Of a stretch of DNA of 7,848 nucleotides, positions 1-5,642 are shown one piece after another. This stretch comes from DATESZ01 sp035283845. GTDB lineage: Bacteria > Desulfobacterota > Syntrophia > Syntrophales > JACQWR01. The position numbers were made by a program, and so were the translations under genes. The stretch is taken from contig DATESZ010000003.1 of assembly GCA_035283845.1 (NCBI GenBank), positions 1 through 7,848 on the forward strand. Direction: 5' to 3'. The first letter of the stretch is position 1. Each line of letters opens with the position of its first letter. A model generated the notes under the pieces. That model saw nothing but the letters and a program-made list of their open reading frames with translations, did no database searches and was not told the origin of the DNA.

Positions 1-1
1 A

Positions 2-100
2 GGAACGGAGCCACATGAGGACCTCATCATTAATGAGGCGCCCTTGACAGATAAATGGATTGGTCGACATGGATCCGCTATACCACAGACAGAAACGTGA
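2..100 (+). CDS. possible 3' end of an upstream gene (partial)
   Basis: The second forward frame is open from the window edge and ends at TGA 98-100, giving 32 residues that finish DKWIGRHGSAIPQTET. The composition is protein-like, while the first and third forward frames meet stops at 16-18 and 43-45. No domain can be recognised in so short a piece. If it is real, the rest of the gene lies before the window. The open stretch is short enough to be chance. A small palindrome (CCTCAT 22-27 with ATGAGG 33-38, loop CATTA) falls inside it and is probably incidental. Confidence 0.3.
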   Translation, partial: GTEPHEDLIINEAPLTDKWIGRHGSAIPQTET

Positions 101-170
101 GTCCAGTCAAAAAAGAAGATTACGAGACCTGAGTAGTTACAAAATATTATTAATTTTCAAATCGTTACTC

Positions 171-210
171 TCCTCTCCCTTGATGGGAGGGGATTAAGGG
201 GAGGGTGAAA
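171..210 (+). repeat. palindromic repeat copy 1, forward orientation
   Basis: The hairpin is CCTCTCCC (172-179) against GGGAGGGG (185-192), with one mismatch and a TTGAT loop. It is followed by ATTAA and a second purine block ending GGGTGAAA. The G tracts at 185-205 (GGG, GGGG, GGGG, GGG; loops A, ATTAA, A) also fit a G-quadruplex pattern. It faces copy 2, which is inverted, across a short spacer. Confidence 0.8.
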
Positions 211-224
211 AAAGCATGTTGTCC

Positions 225-262
225 ACCCCCACCCTCACCCTCCCCCGTCACAGGGGGAGGTG
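225..262 (-). repeat. palindromic repeat copy 2, reverse orientation
   Basis: The perfect 8-bp stem is CCTCCCCC (239-246) with GGGGGAGG (253-260) around the loop GTCACA. It is preceded by the CACCCTCACC block that marks the reverse orientation. With copy 1 it forms a facing pair, the arrangement seen again twice at the right end of the window. The C tracts (loops A, TCA, T) give a G-quadruplex pattern on the minus strand. I looked for terminal inverted repeats or a target duplication around this pair and found none. Confidence 0.8.
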
Positions 263-324
263 ATAATTTGATGATATTACTAAATTATTTCATACCCACG
301 GTGCCAAGAGTGTATAAAGGTCAG

Positions 325-367
325 CCCTCAAGGGGAGGGGGTGAGGGGGAGGGTGAAAGGCATTTTC
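325..367 (+). repeat. palindromic repeat copy 3, lacks its left stem arm
   Basis: This copy begins in mid-hairpin (CCCTCAAGGGG) and continues through the purine block to GGGTGAAAGGCATTTTC. The left arm of the stem is missing, so it is truncated relative to the other copies. It matches the reverse complement of 4375-4417 at 42 of 43 positions. G tracts at 332-353 have loops of 1, 3 and 1 nt. Confidence 0.75.
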
Positions 368-466
368 GGATGAAAGAGAGTATTTCAAAAAGAATTGAAC
401 AATTTTAACTTGACTGTCACAGGGAAAGATGGGAGGGTCGTGTCATTGTGTATTTTCATTATCAAG

Positions 467-473
467 AAAGGAG
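467..473 (+). promoter_or_regulatory. ribosome binding site of the ABM-domain gene
   Basis: AAAGGAG lies 6 nt before the ATG at 480. It decides that start over the in-frame ATG at 429, which would add 17 residues (beginning MGGSCHCVFS) unlike the usual N-terminus of this family. Confidence 0.7.
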
Positions 474-479
474 AAAATT

Positions 480-773
480 ATGAGTGTAAATGTTCTGTTA
501 GAAGTGCAATCTAAACCGGAGAAAATTGATGAATTAAGATCTACTTTCAAAAATATACTTCCTGATACCCGTTCGTACGATGGTTGCCAGGGGATTAAAA
601 TGGTCGGAAATCAAGATGACCCTTGCAATTTGGTATTGATTGAGAAATGGGCTTCTCGTAAACAATATGAAAAGTACATTGTTTGGCGCACTGAAACTGG
701 AGCATTAGAAAAACTTGGCACCATGTTATCCCAACCGCCAAGTATTCGTTATTATGACGATATCGACGCTTAA
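480..773 (+). CDS. ABM-domain (YgiN-like quinol monooxygenase family) protein
   Basis: This 97-residue protein is the size of a single antibiotic biosynthesis monooxygenase (ABM) domain, a small ferredoxin-like fold that works as a dimer. Visible family features are the N-terminal strand SVNVLLEVQSKPEKIDEL, the TRSYDGCQG turn (residues 30-38) leading into the second strand, LVLIEKWASRKQYEKY (51-66) with the conserved Trp57, and the C-terminal strand. Family members oxidise quinols, polyketides or haem without a cofactor, but many have unknown substrates. Family members often carry a His a few residues after the KWxSxxxYE motif; here the matching place reads YEKYIVWR, so monooxygenase activity cannot be assumed. 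Strong ribosome binding site upstream. The next gene starts 110 nt downstream on the same strand. Composition is more AT-rich than the minus-strand genes. Confidence 0.8.
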   Translation: MSVNVLLEVQSKPEKIDELRSTFKNILPDTRSYDGCQGIKMVGNQDDPCNLVLIEKWASRKQYEKYIVWRTETGALEKLGTMLSQPPSIRYYDDIDA

Positions 774-871
774 GTTTTTATTACGAAAGATAGTAGTCAA
801 TTCAAACGTTAAAAATCCTGGATTTGATTAGGCGACAGGATTTAAGACGTTTCATTGTAGCAATTGCTCAT

Positions 872-878
872 AGGGGAA
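872..878 (+). promoter_or_regulatory. ribosome binding site of the yjbQ-like gene
   Basis: AGGGGAA sits 5 nt before the ATG at 884. It supports that start rather than the in-frame TTG at 824, which would add 20 basic residues absent from the family. Confidence 0.65.
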
Positions 879-883
879 CATCC

Positions 884-1303
884 ATGAAGTCTTTCAGAGA
901 GGAGCTATGGTTTAATATCCCAAGCAGAAGGGGTTTCGTCAATATTACTCCCCAGGTTGAACAATGCCTCAAGAAAAGTGGTGTTACCGAGGGCATAATT
1001 CTTGTTAATGCGATGCATATCACCGCCTCTGTTTTCATCAATGACGATGACCCCGGGCTTCATCAGGATTATGAAGAATGGCTGGAACAATTAGCGCCCC
1101 ATGAGCCCACATCAAAATACCGGCACAATAGGACGGGTGAAGACAACGGCGATGCACACTTGAAAAGGCAAATTATGGGCAGAGAAGTTGTCGTTGCAGT
1201 TACAAAAGGCAAGCTTGATTTTGGACCCTGGGAGCAGATTTTCTATGGAGAGTTTGACGGCAGACGGAGGAAACGGGTCTTGATTAAGATTATTGGGGAA
1301 TAA
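884..1303 (+). CDS. yjbQ: YjbQ/UPF0047 family protein (secondary thiamine-phosphate synthase enzyme)
   Basis: The 139-residue product matches the full length of the YjbQ/UPF0047 family. E. coli YjbQ shows weak thiamine-phosphate synthase activity, but its main role is unsettled. The family signature is intact: an SRRGFVNIT strand near the N-terminus, MHITASVFINDDD (residues 44-56) carrying His45, the Thr/Ser residues and the acidic cluster, KYRHNRTGEDNGDAHLK (78-94) with the Tyr-Arg-His triad and Asp90/His92, LDFGPWEQIF (111-120), and EFDGRRRKRV (123-132). No signal peptide, so cytoplasmic. The ATG is chosen on its ribosome binding site and on alignment to the family; a TTG start at 824 would give 159 residues. 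The stop lies 7 nt from the end of the convergent metalloprotease gene, leaving no room for a separate terminator. Confidence 0.92.
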   Translation: MKSFREELWFNIPSRRGFVNITPQVEQCLKKSGVTEGIILVNAMHITASVFINDDDPGLHQDYEEWLEQLAPHEPTSKYRHNRTGEDNGDAHLKRQIMGREVVVAVTKGKLDFGPWEQIFYGEFDGRRRKRVLIKIIGE

Positions 1304-1310
1304 TGCCCTC

Positions 1311-2219
1311 TTAGTTATCTCCGCATCGAGCTTTCAGCAAAGCAACATCCGCCTGATCAAGTTCAATGGAATCTGACTGGTTTACCCTGTACATCAGCGC
1401 ACTTGGCTTATCACTGTGCTGCAACCCCAATGCGTGGCCAAATTCGTGAGTTAATACACGTATAAGACTTTTGCGGTTGCCGAACTGATAGATGGTTATG
1501 GTTTTCTTTCCTTTTGCGGCGACATAACTCCCTTCATTGAACTCATTGACAAGAGGCTCTTTCGTATCCCGGTAATTGACCAAGTCGAGATTAAGATTGG
1601 TGGCAATCTCATTTATTACAACAACAATGTTATTTATCCTCTCGGCAAGCCCCTTCATTTCTTCTTGCTGCGCCTGAAGATGATTGTGTATGGACTGCAA
1701 TTCATTTTTTTCGGTCATTAACCGTTCATAAAACTGCTCTGGAAATCCCTCTTGAGGCATGGTCGCTGCTTCTCTGTTGAAAGCAGCCACACGTTCGTTG
1801 TACGAATTGAATTCATTCGAGAGTGAGGCGCTTTTTTGATCAAATTCCTTTTTATGACTTTCCAAGCTTGCTTTCAGGTCATCATAAGAGCTTTTTGTAT
1901 TGTCAATATTGTAGCTCAGCAATTTCAGCTTATCCGTGGCCTCCTGCCTATAGTCGTAAATGAAATTGATCTCAATCGCCCCTGTGGGCAACTCCTGAAA
2001 AAGTTTCCTTGATACCGCCTTCTCCCACAAGGATGCAGCAGTAACGGCCACATCCGAAACCTCTTTGGCGCTCAGACCGAATCTCTCATCTATCTGGCCT
2101 ATGCGATAAGTTAATGGTTCTTTACAAGGGCGATGCCTTGGGGTAAAGATAATGGCAAGAACGGCAAAAATGAAAACCAACAATAATGCCTTTGTAAATG
2201 GCCGGTCGTCAAATCTCAT
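1311..2219 (-). CDS. membrane-anchored matrixin-like zinc metalloprotease with coiled-coil insertion
   Basis: This is a 302-residue metzincin of the matrixin type. One hydrophobic segment at about residues 9-26 (KALLLVFIFAVLAIIF) with a basic stretch after it suggests a signal anchor or uncleaved signal. Residues about 35-90 resemble the start of a matrixin catalytic domain (YRIGQIDERFG, an AxxLWEKA helix, then strand AIEINFIYD). Residues about 92-210 are heptad-rich, charged and coiled-coil-like. The zinc motif HEFGHALGLQH follows with ligands His258, His262 and His268 and catalytic Glu259, then the Met-turn SALMY with Met276. The catalytic domain therefore appears split by the coil. The ATG at 2219 lies inside the end of the upstream hydrolase gene (11-nt overlap), pointing to translational coupling. 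A TTG at 2228 would add three residues, but GAAGA is spaced 9 nt from the ATG. The substrate is unknown. Confidence 0.85.
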   Translation of the reverse strand: MRFDDRPFTKALLLVFIFAVLAIIFTPRHRPCKEPLTYRIGQIDERFGLSAKEVSDVAVTAASLWEKAVSRKLFQELPTGAIEINFIYDYRQEATDKLKLLSYNIDNTKSSYDDLKASLESHKKEFDQKSASLSNEFNSYNERVAAFNREAATMPQEGFPEQFYERLMTEKNELQSIHNHLQAQQEEMKGLAERINNIVVVINEIATNLNLDLVNYRDTKEPLVNEFNEGSYVAAKGKKTITIYQFGNRKSLIRVLTHEFGHALGLQHSDKPSALMYRVNQSDSIELDQADVALLKARCGDN

Positions 2220-3249
2220 TACAGTCAATCTTCGTTTTTCTTGTATGATGTTTTTTAATGTGAAAGGCTTCCCATGCCTCTGTTTGCAGCGTCTCCCCCA
2301 GTCCCTTGTATTTAGGAGAATAGTGAAAGGTAACTAAGCGTTTTACACCGGCCATTGCTGCCAAGCTGCCGGCTTGATAGGCGGTGAGGTGATACTTGCC
2401 GGCCGCCATCTCACTTTCTTCATGGAGGAATGGTGCTTCGATAAATAGTAATTCCGCTCCATTAGCCAATTCAATCATTCCTTCGATATTTGAATCGCTC
2501 CAGATAACATCGGTGATATAGCATACCTTTTGCCCGGGCGTTATTTTTACAACCTTATCCTTAAGCAGACCAAGTGGAAGGATTTTTTCCTCTCGGTGAC
2601 CATCGTTGTTTTTCCACCAGATGCGCACAGGGTTTTCCGCTGATTCTTCGCGCAGGATCTGTTCCTTTAATTCATTAAGCCAGCGGCCAACTGGCAAACC
2701 CATTTCCAGTAAAATATTTCTCTTAATATTGAGACGTTGATTTTCCTCGAAGCGGAAAGCCAGGCAGGGGATAGCGTGGTCAAGGAGAACTCCGTGGACG
2801 GAAAACAAATCATCCTGAACGAGCAGAGTGCCGCCTTTTCGCCGCTCGCTTTCCTCTGGCCGGAAGGCATTCCGGCAGCGATAACGTTTTCTTAAATGGT
2901 AGGAGGGATGAACCTCCGTCGCAGTGATTTCAAAATCATTAGTGTAGTTTTCCACCAGATTCCAGGTATAGGACTGCAATTTATTCTCGATCTTTTCCAA
3001 AAAATTAGGCGGCCCATATAGGGATATATGCATGTCCCGTCCCAGGCAGATGCGCAACAGGTGATCAAACCCTATAAAATGATCCATGTGGGTGTGAGAA
3101 ACAAAGATGTATTTTACCTTAAGGATTTTACGGGCAGGGAGTGTGCTGATATCTCCCAAATCGAAGAGAAGAGCTTCCTTGCGATACTTAAGTTCCATAT
3201 AAACCCCAGGATCACCGAAAGGGTCGTTTATAAGTGCGGCGCTCAACAT
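2209..3249 (-). CDS. metallo-beta-lactamase fold hydrolase, ribonuclease Z-like
   Basis: This 346-residue protein carries the RNase Z-type metal-binding series: SHTHMDH with His52, His54, Asp56 and His57, GVLLDHAIPC, YITD, KYHLTAYQAG, and the late VTFHYSPKY motif that matches the RNase Z HFSxRY box. RNase Z trims tRNA 3' ends, but relatives of this length (longer than the usual 300 or so residues) include hydrolases of unknown substrate, so tRNase activity is not established. No signal peptide. I chose the ATG at 3249 because family members begin just before the NDPFGDPG segment and GGGA lies 6 nt upstream; an in-frame ATG at 3375 would give 388 residues with a 42-residue extension of unclear value. 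The gene overlaps the start of the metalloprotease gene by 11 nt, so the two are probably one operon. Upstream is the cupin gene, 262 nt away from this start. Confidence 0.85.
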   Translation of the reverse strand: MLSAALINDPFGDPGVYMELKYRKEALLFDLGDISTLPARKILKVKYIFVSHTHMDHFIGFDHLLRICLGRDMHISLYGPPNFLEKIENKLQSYTWNLVENYTNDFEITATEVHPSYHLRKRYRCRNAFRPEESERRKGGTLLVQDDLFSVHGVLLDHAIPCLAFRFEENQRLNIKRNILLEMGLPVGRWLNELKEQILREESAENPVRIWWKNNDGHREEKILPLGLLKDKVVKITPGQKVCYITDVIWSDSNIEGMIELANGAELLFIEAPFLHEESEMAAGKYHLTAYQAGSLAAMAGVKRLVTFHYSPKYKGLGETLQTEAWEAFHIKKHHTRKTKIDCNEI

Positions 3250-3511
3250 GTCATTTCCCAATCCTCTATTACCGCTAAGGGCAACTATCCTAAATTTGGA
3301 AATTACTGGATTTTTGACATCTGCGGAGTAATTTTGGGAGGGGCGGAGGCAGGAAACGGTCAGATTCGCATCCATGTCCTGGGCCGATGAAGTCTTCGGA
3401 TGGAATTCCTGTTTCTATTGCCTCCTCACTGTCAGCAAAGTTTCTGGGATGGAGCTGTTAAGCAAGCTCTTCGGTCAAGACGGACAGAACGGAGTCACGA
3501 GCTCATAACAA

Positions 3512-4339
3512 CTACTGCACACGGACAGGGGTTATGGGCGTGCCAAAAGGTCCGAACTCCTCCGGGTGTTTCCAATGCCAAACAGCAGCCAACCCTGCCT
3601 TCTTAGCTGCATCGCTTACATCGGAAACCAGCATGCCTGCCGATATGTAATCACCTATTGCAGGGGGCGTAATGTAAATTATGGCCACCATATCCTCTTT
3701 ATTACCCGCCGGCACTCTAAAACCATGGGGACAATTAGGTGGAGCATACAACATATCACCCCTCGTTACAGGTATCCAGTGGTCAGCGAGATAGAACTCG
3801 CCGCTCCCTCTATGGACACGAATAAGGGTCTCAGAGGTAAAGGAGCTCCAAATTGTACTACTCTCGCCGGGGTGCAAAAAGGCAGAGCCTGCGGTCTGAC
3901 TCCTGCATCCAACTCCTGGCCACATAGTAAGCACAAAATTCTCCGGCTTCATTCCAAACATCCCAACATGATATCCTGTCCAGACATTGCATTCAGCTCC
4001 CCGATTGATTATGTCCGCAAAACTACTGTGCTCGATTCTGTAAGGGTCATCGGGAAGTGTCAGTCGTTTCTCAAAATATTGGGCTCTCCATGTTCTCCAA
4101 TCATCAGGGCCGTACTTTTGCATGCAGGCAGCAACACTCTCCACCTTCGGTAATGACGGATGATCAAGGTCCCAACTAACAAAATTAGGATTTGGCCAAA
4201 TATAACTCGCCTTTGGGTCGGTAGCTGGCTTTGCAGCCGGCGCTCCTGCTGATGCTGCTGGCTTATATACCATCAGCAAGCCAGATATTGCTAAGGCAAA
4301 CAAAACAGCAGCCGCAACTTCTCTGTGTATCCGTCTCAT
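3512..4339 (-). CDS. secreted cupin-fold protein lacking the HxH metal ligands
   Basis: This 275-residue protein has an N-terminal Sec signal (hydrophobic residues 8-25, likely cleavage after ASA at residue 31), so it is periplasmic or exported. A block at residues 46-122 (YIWPNP...KVESVAACMQKYGPD...DDPYRIEHSSF...NVWTG) is shared with the neighbouring paralog at about 50 of 77 positions. The cupin barrel follows. In motif 1 the HxH pair of the paralog aligns with Ile163 and Ser165, whereas Glu170 is kept. In motif 2, GDMLYAPPNCPHGF keeps His205, and His187 in the DHW turn is also kept. Normal mononuclear metal binding is therefore doubtful. Ribosome binding site GGGAGG at 4347-4352, 7 nt from the ATG. 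I do not recognise the family beyond cupin. It lies 154 nt downstream of the paralog with a hairpin repeat between them. Confidence 0.8.
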   Translation of the reverse strand: MRRIHREVAAAVLFALAISGLLMVYKPAASAGAPAAKPATDPKASYIWPNPNFVSWDLDHPSLPKVESVAACMQKYGPDDWRTWRAQYFEKRLTLPDDPYRIEHSSFADIINRGAECNVWTGYHVGMFGMKPENFVLTMWPGVGCRSQTAGSAFLHPGESSTIWSSFTSETLIRVHRGSGEFYLADHWIPVTRGDMLYAPPNCPHGFRVPAGNKEDMVAIIYITPPAIGDYISAGMLVSDVSDAAKKAGLAAVWHWKHPEEFGPFGTPITPVRVQ

Positions 4340-4346
4340 ATCTTGT

Positions 4347-4352
4347 CCTCCC
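4347..4352 (-). promoter_or_regulatory. ribosome binding site of the downstream cupin gene
   Basis: On the minus strand this reads GGGAGG, 7 nt before the ATG at 4339. It fixes that start. Confidence 0.7.
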
Positions 4353-4374
4353 TATTTATATCCTATTCCCACCT

Positions 4375-4435
4375 GAAAATACCTTTCACCCTCCCCCTCA
4401 CCCCCTCCCCTTGAGGGAGGGGGAGGGGGGAGGGG
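4375..4435 (-). repeat. palindromic repeat copy 4, between the two cupin genes
   Basis: A perfect 9-bp stem is formed by CCCCCTCCC (4401-4409) and GGGAGGGGG (4415-4423) around CTTGA. The plus strand carries four G tracts at 4415-4435 separated by single A residues. The minus strand also fits a G-quadruplex, from C tracts at 4389-4410 with loops T, TCA and T. A transcript running from one cupin gene to the next would carry this structure about 35 nt before the second ATG. Bases 4375-4417 match copy 3 inverted at 42 of 43 positions. Confidence 0.85.
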
Positions 4436-4493
4436 TAATTTTCATTCTCCTTTGTGTCGGGCATCGTCATGAGAGTTTCATTTATCTAAGTAT

Positions 4494-5333
4494 CTAAGGT
4501 TCATAGAACGATGGTTTGCCCTTTAGTCCATAGCCATCATTCTCCCATTTCACGTACGTCCAAACCGCATCCCAGCCCTTCGCTTTGGCCTGCGCACTTT
4601 GATTTTTGCCAAGGAGCGCCTTGCCATAAACCTCCCACTGAGGGGGTGAAGCAACTCCCCAGCCTAAAAAATCACCGCCAGCAGGAATGTTAAGGTGCGT
4701 ACCAGCAGTATCCACGGAATGAGGGACGCCTGGCGGAGCGAAGATGAAATCGCCGTCAATTGCGGCTAGCCAGTGGGTGCCCACGAAATTCTCATTCGGA
4801 TTAATTAGGCCAAAAAGAATCTCATCAGAATCAAAATGAGAGTGACCGACTGCGGTGCCAGGGGACATTATACCTCGAGGTATATGGCCAATTTGCGAAC
4901 CAAACTTCATTGCTCCAACTCCCGGCCAGACAATTGCTTTGAAATAACCCGGTGGGAGCTTATACAGGACACAAGGCGCACCGGTATAGGCATTAAATAT
5001 GGCTCCTCGCTTCCTTACATCTTCGAAGCTGCTGTGCTCCGACCGGTAAGGGTCGTCTTTTAGCTTCAAGCGTTCCTCAAAATATCGGGCTTGCCAGGTC
5101 CAAATGCTGTCGGGCCCATACTTCTTTATGCAAGTAGCAACGCTTTCCACCTTCGGTAGCGCCGGACTCGCAAGATCGATACTTACACGCTTAGGGTCGG
5201 GCCAGATATAAGCATCCTGCCCCAAACAGGTCCCCTTTAGCAAAAAAAGCCAGCTTGCCAACCCGCATAGGAACATAATCACCACACAACGCTGGAAATC
5301 GCCTCTTATCCTGCTGCCTATATTACTGTTCAT
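4494..5333 (-). CDS. secreted cupin-fold protein with complete metal-ligand set
   Basis: This 279-residue protein has a long signal region (hydrophobic residues 17-32; cleavage probably near CLG|QD, residues 37-40), so it is likely periplasmic or exported. The mature part opens with the same YIWPDP...KVESVATCIKKYGPD...DDPYRSEHSSF block as its neighbour. The cupin motif 1 is PGTAVGHSHFDSDE with His164, His166 and Glu171, and motif 2 is GDFIFAPPGVPHSVDT with His205, giving the usual three-His/one-Glu metal site. A divalent metal such as Fe, Mn or Zn is likely, but no reaction can be assigned from sequence. Tandem duplication with the next gene is clear. GGAGGAGG at 5346-5353 is the candidate ribosome binding site, at a longish 12-nt spacing. 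It lies 309 nt downstream of the caspase-like gene. Confidence 0.82.
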   Translation of the reverse strand: MNSNIGSRIRGDFQRCVVIMFLCGLASWLFLLKGTCLGQDAYIWPDPKRVSIDLASPALPKVESVATCIKKYGPDSIWTWQARYFEERLKLKDDPYRSEHSSFEDVRKRGAIFNAYTGAPCVLYKLPPGYFKAIVWPGVGAMKFGSQIGHIPRGIMSPGTAVGHSHFDSDEILFGLINPNENFVGTHWLAAIDGDFIFAPPGVPHSVDTAGTHLNIPAGGDFLGWGVASPPQWEVYGKALLGKNQSAQAKAKGWDAVWTYVKWENDGYGLKGKPSFYEP

Positions 5334-5642
5334 CGGTGCTCAGCGCCTCCTCCCTAACTTGAGTTCTTAAAATCCAAAACGACTATTTTGCCCATCTCTT
5401 ACCCCCCCCTAAAAAAAAGTCAAGGGATTTTTTTAATCTCTTAGGGTTGAATGCCCCGTCGCTTGCGACGATGAATATAACCTGAATCTAACCTAAATCT
5501 GGCCAACCGATAGATAGGGAGATGTTCGTATTGGGCCATAACTCATGCCCGGTAAAAAAACCAGGGGCGCCGATTTTGTAGCGAACAGTGATCCGCCCTG
5601 AACCATAAAAAAATAATCAAAGAACCAAATGGACCAAATAAC
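5334..5642. other. intergenic region between caspase-like and cupin genes
   Basis: No gene is seen. The sequence holds a small perfect palindrome, CGTCGC-TT-GCGACG (5457-5470), an 11-bp imperfect tandem (TAACCTGAATC and TAACCTAAATC, 5478-5499), and a run of C followed by A tracts and T tracts at 5402-5434 that could fold as a weak AT-rich hairpin. ATCTCTTA occurs at both 5394-5401 and 5436-5443 around that hairpin. On the minus strand a TTGACT (-35-like) is present, but the candidate -10 is poor, so I do not call a cupin promoter. No clean intrinsic terminator for the caspase-like gene is visible. Confidence 0.5.

Larger units (their letters stand above)
101..479. other. intergenic region with three GC-rich hairpin repeats
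   Basis: This stretch lies between the possible upstream gene end and the ABM-domain gene. It contains three copies of the dispersed palindromic repeat (171-210, 225-262, 325-367) embedded in AT-rich sequence. The only long open frame here runs through the repeats and gives low-complexity proline- and glycine-rich peptide, so it is not a gene. I could not place a convincing promoter for the ABM gene: a TTGACT at 410-415 has no good -10 box at 16-18 bp. Confidence 0.6.

Noticed and set aside
44..72. TTGACA at 44-49 as a promoter
   Set aside because: No acceptable -10 box occurs at 16-18 bp spacing, and the site lies in the possible end of an upstream gene.
150..300. Third MITE around the facing repeats 1 and 2
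   Set aside because: Only a 6-bp TCAAAT/ATTTGA inverted match was found in AT-rich flanks, and no direct repeat.
205..408. 67-codon open frame on the plus strand
   Set aside because: It is a translation of the palindromic repeats (proline- and glycine-rich low complexity).
3028..3390. 120-codon open frame on the plus strand
   Set aside because: It is antisense to the metallo-beta-lactamase gene, whose metal motif region it overlaps.
3566..4153. 195-codon open frame on the plus strand
   Set aside because: It lies entirely antisense to the cupin gene, which has a signal peptide, a paralog and cupin motifs. The plus-strand product has no recognisable feature.
5540..5642. Intrinsic terminator after the caspase-like gene
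   Set aside because: The inverted pieces around a T run are short and mismatched, so no convincing stem followed by a U tract.
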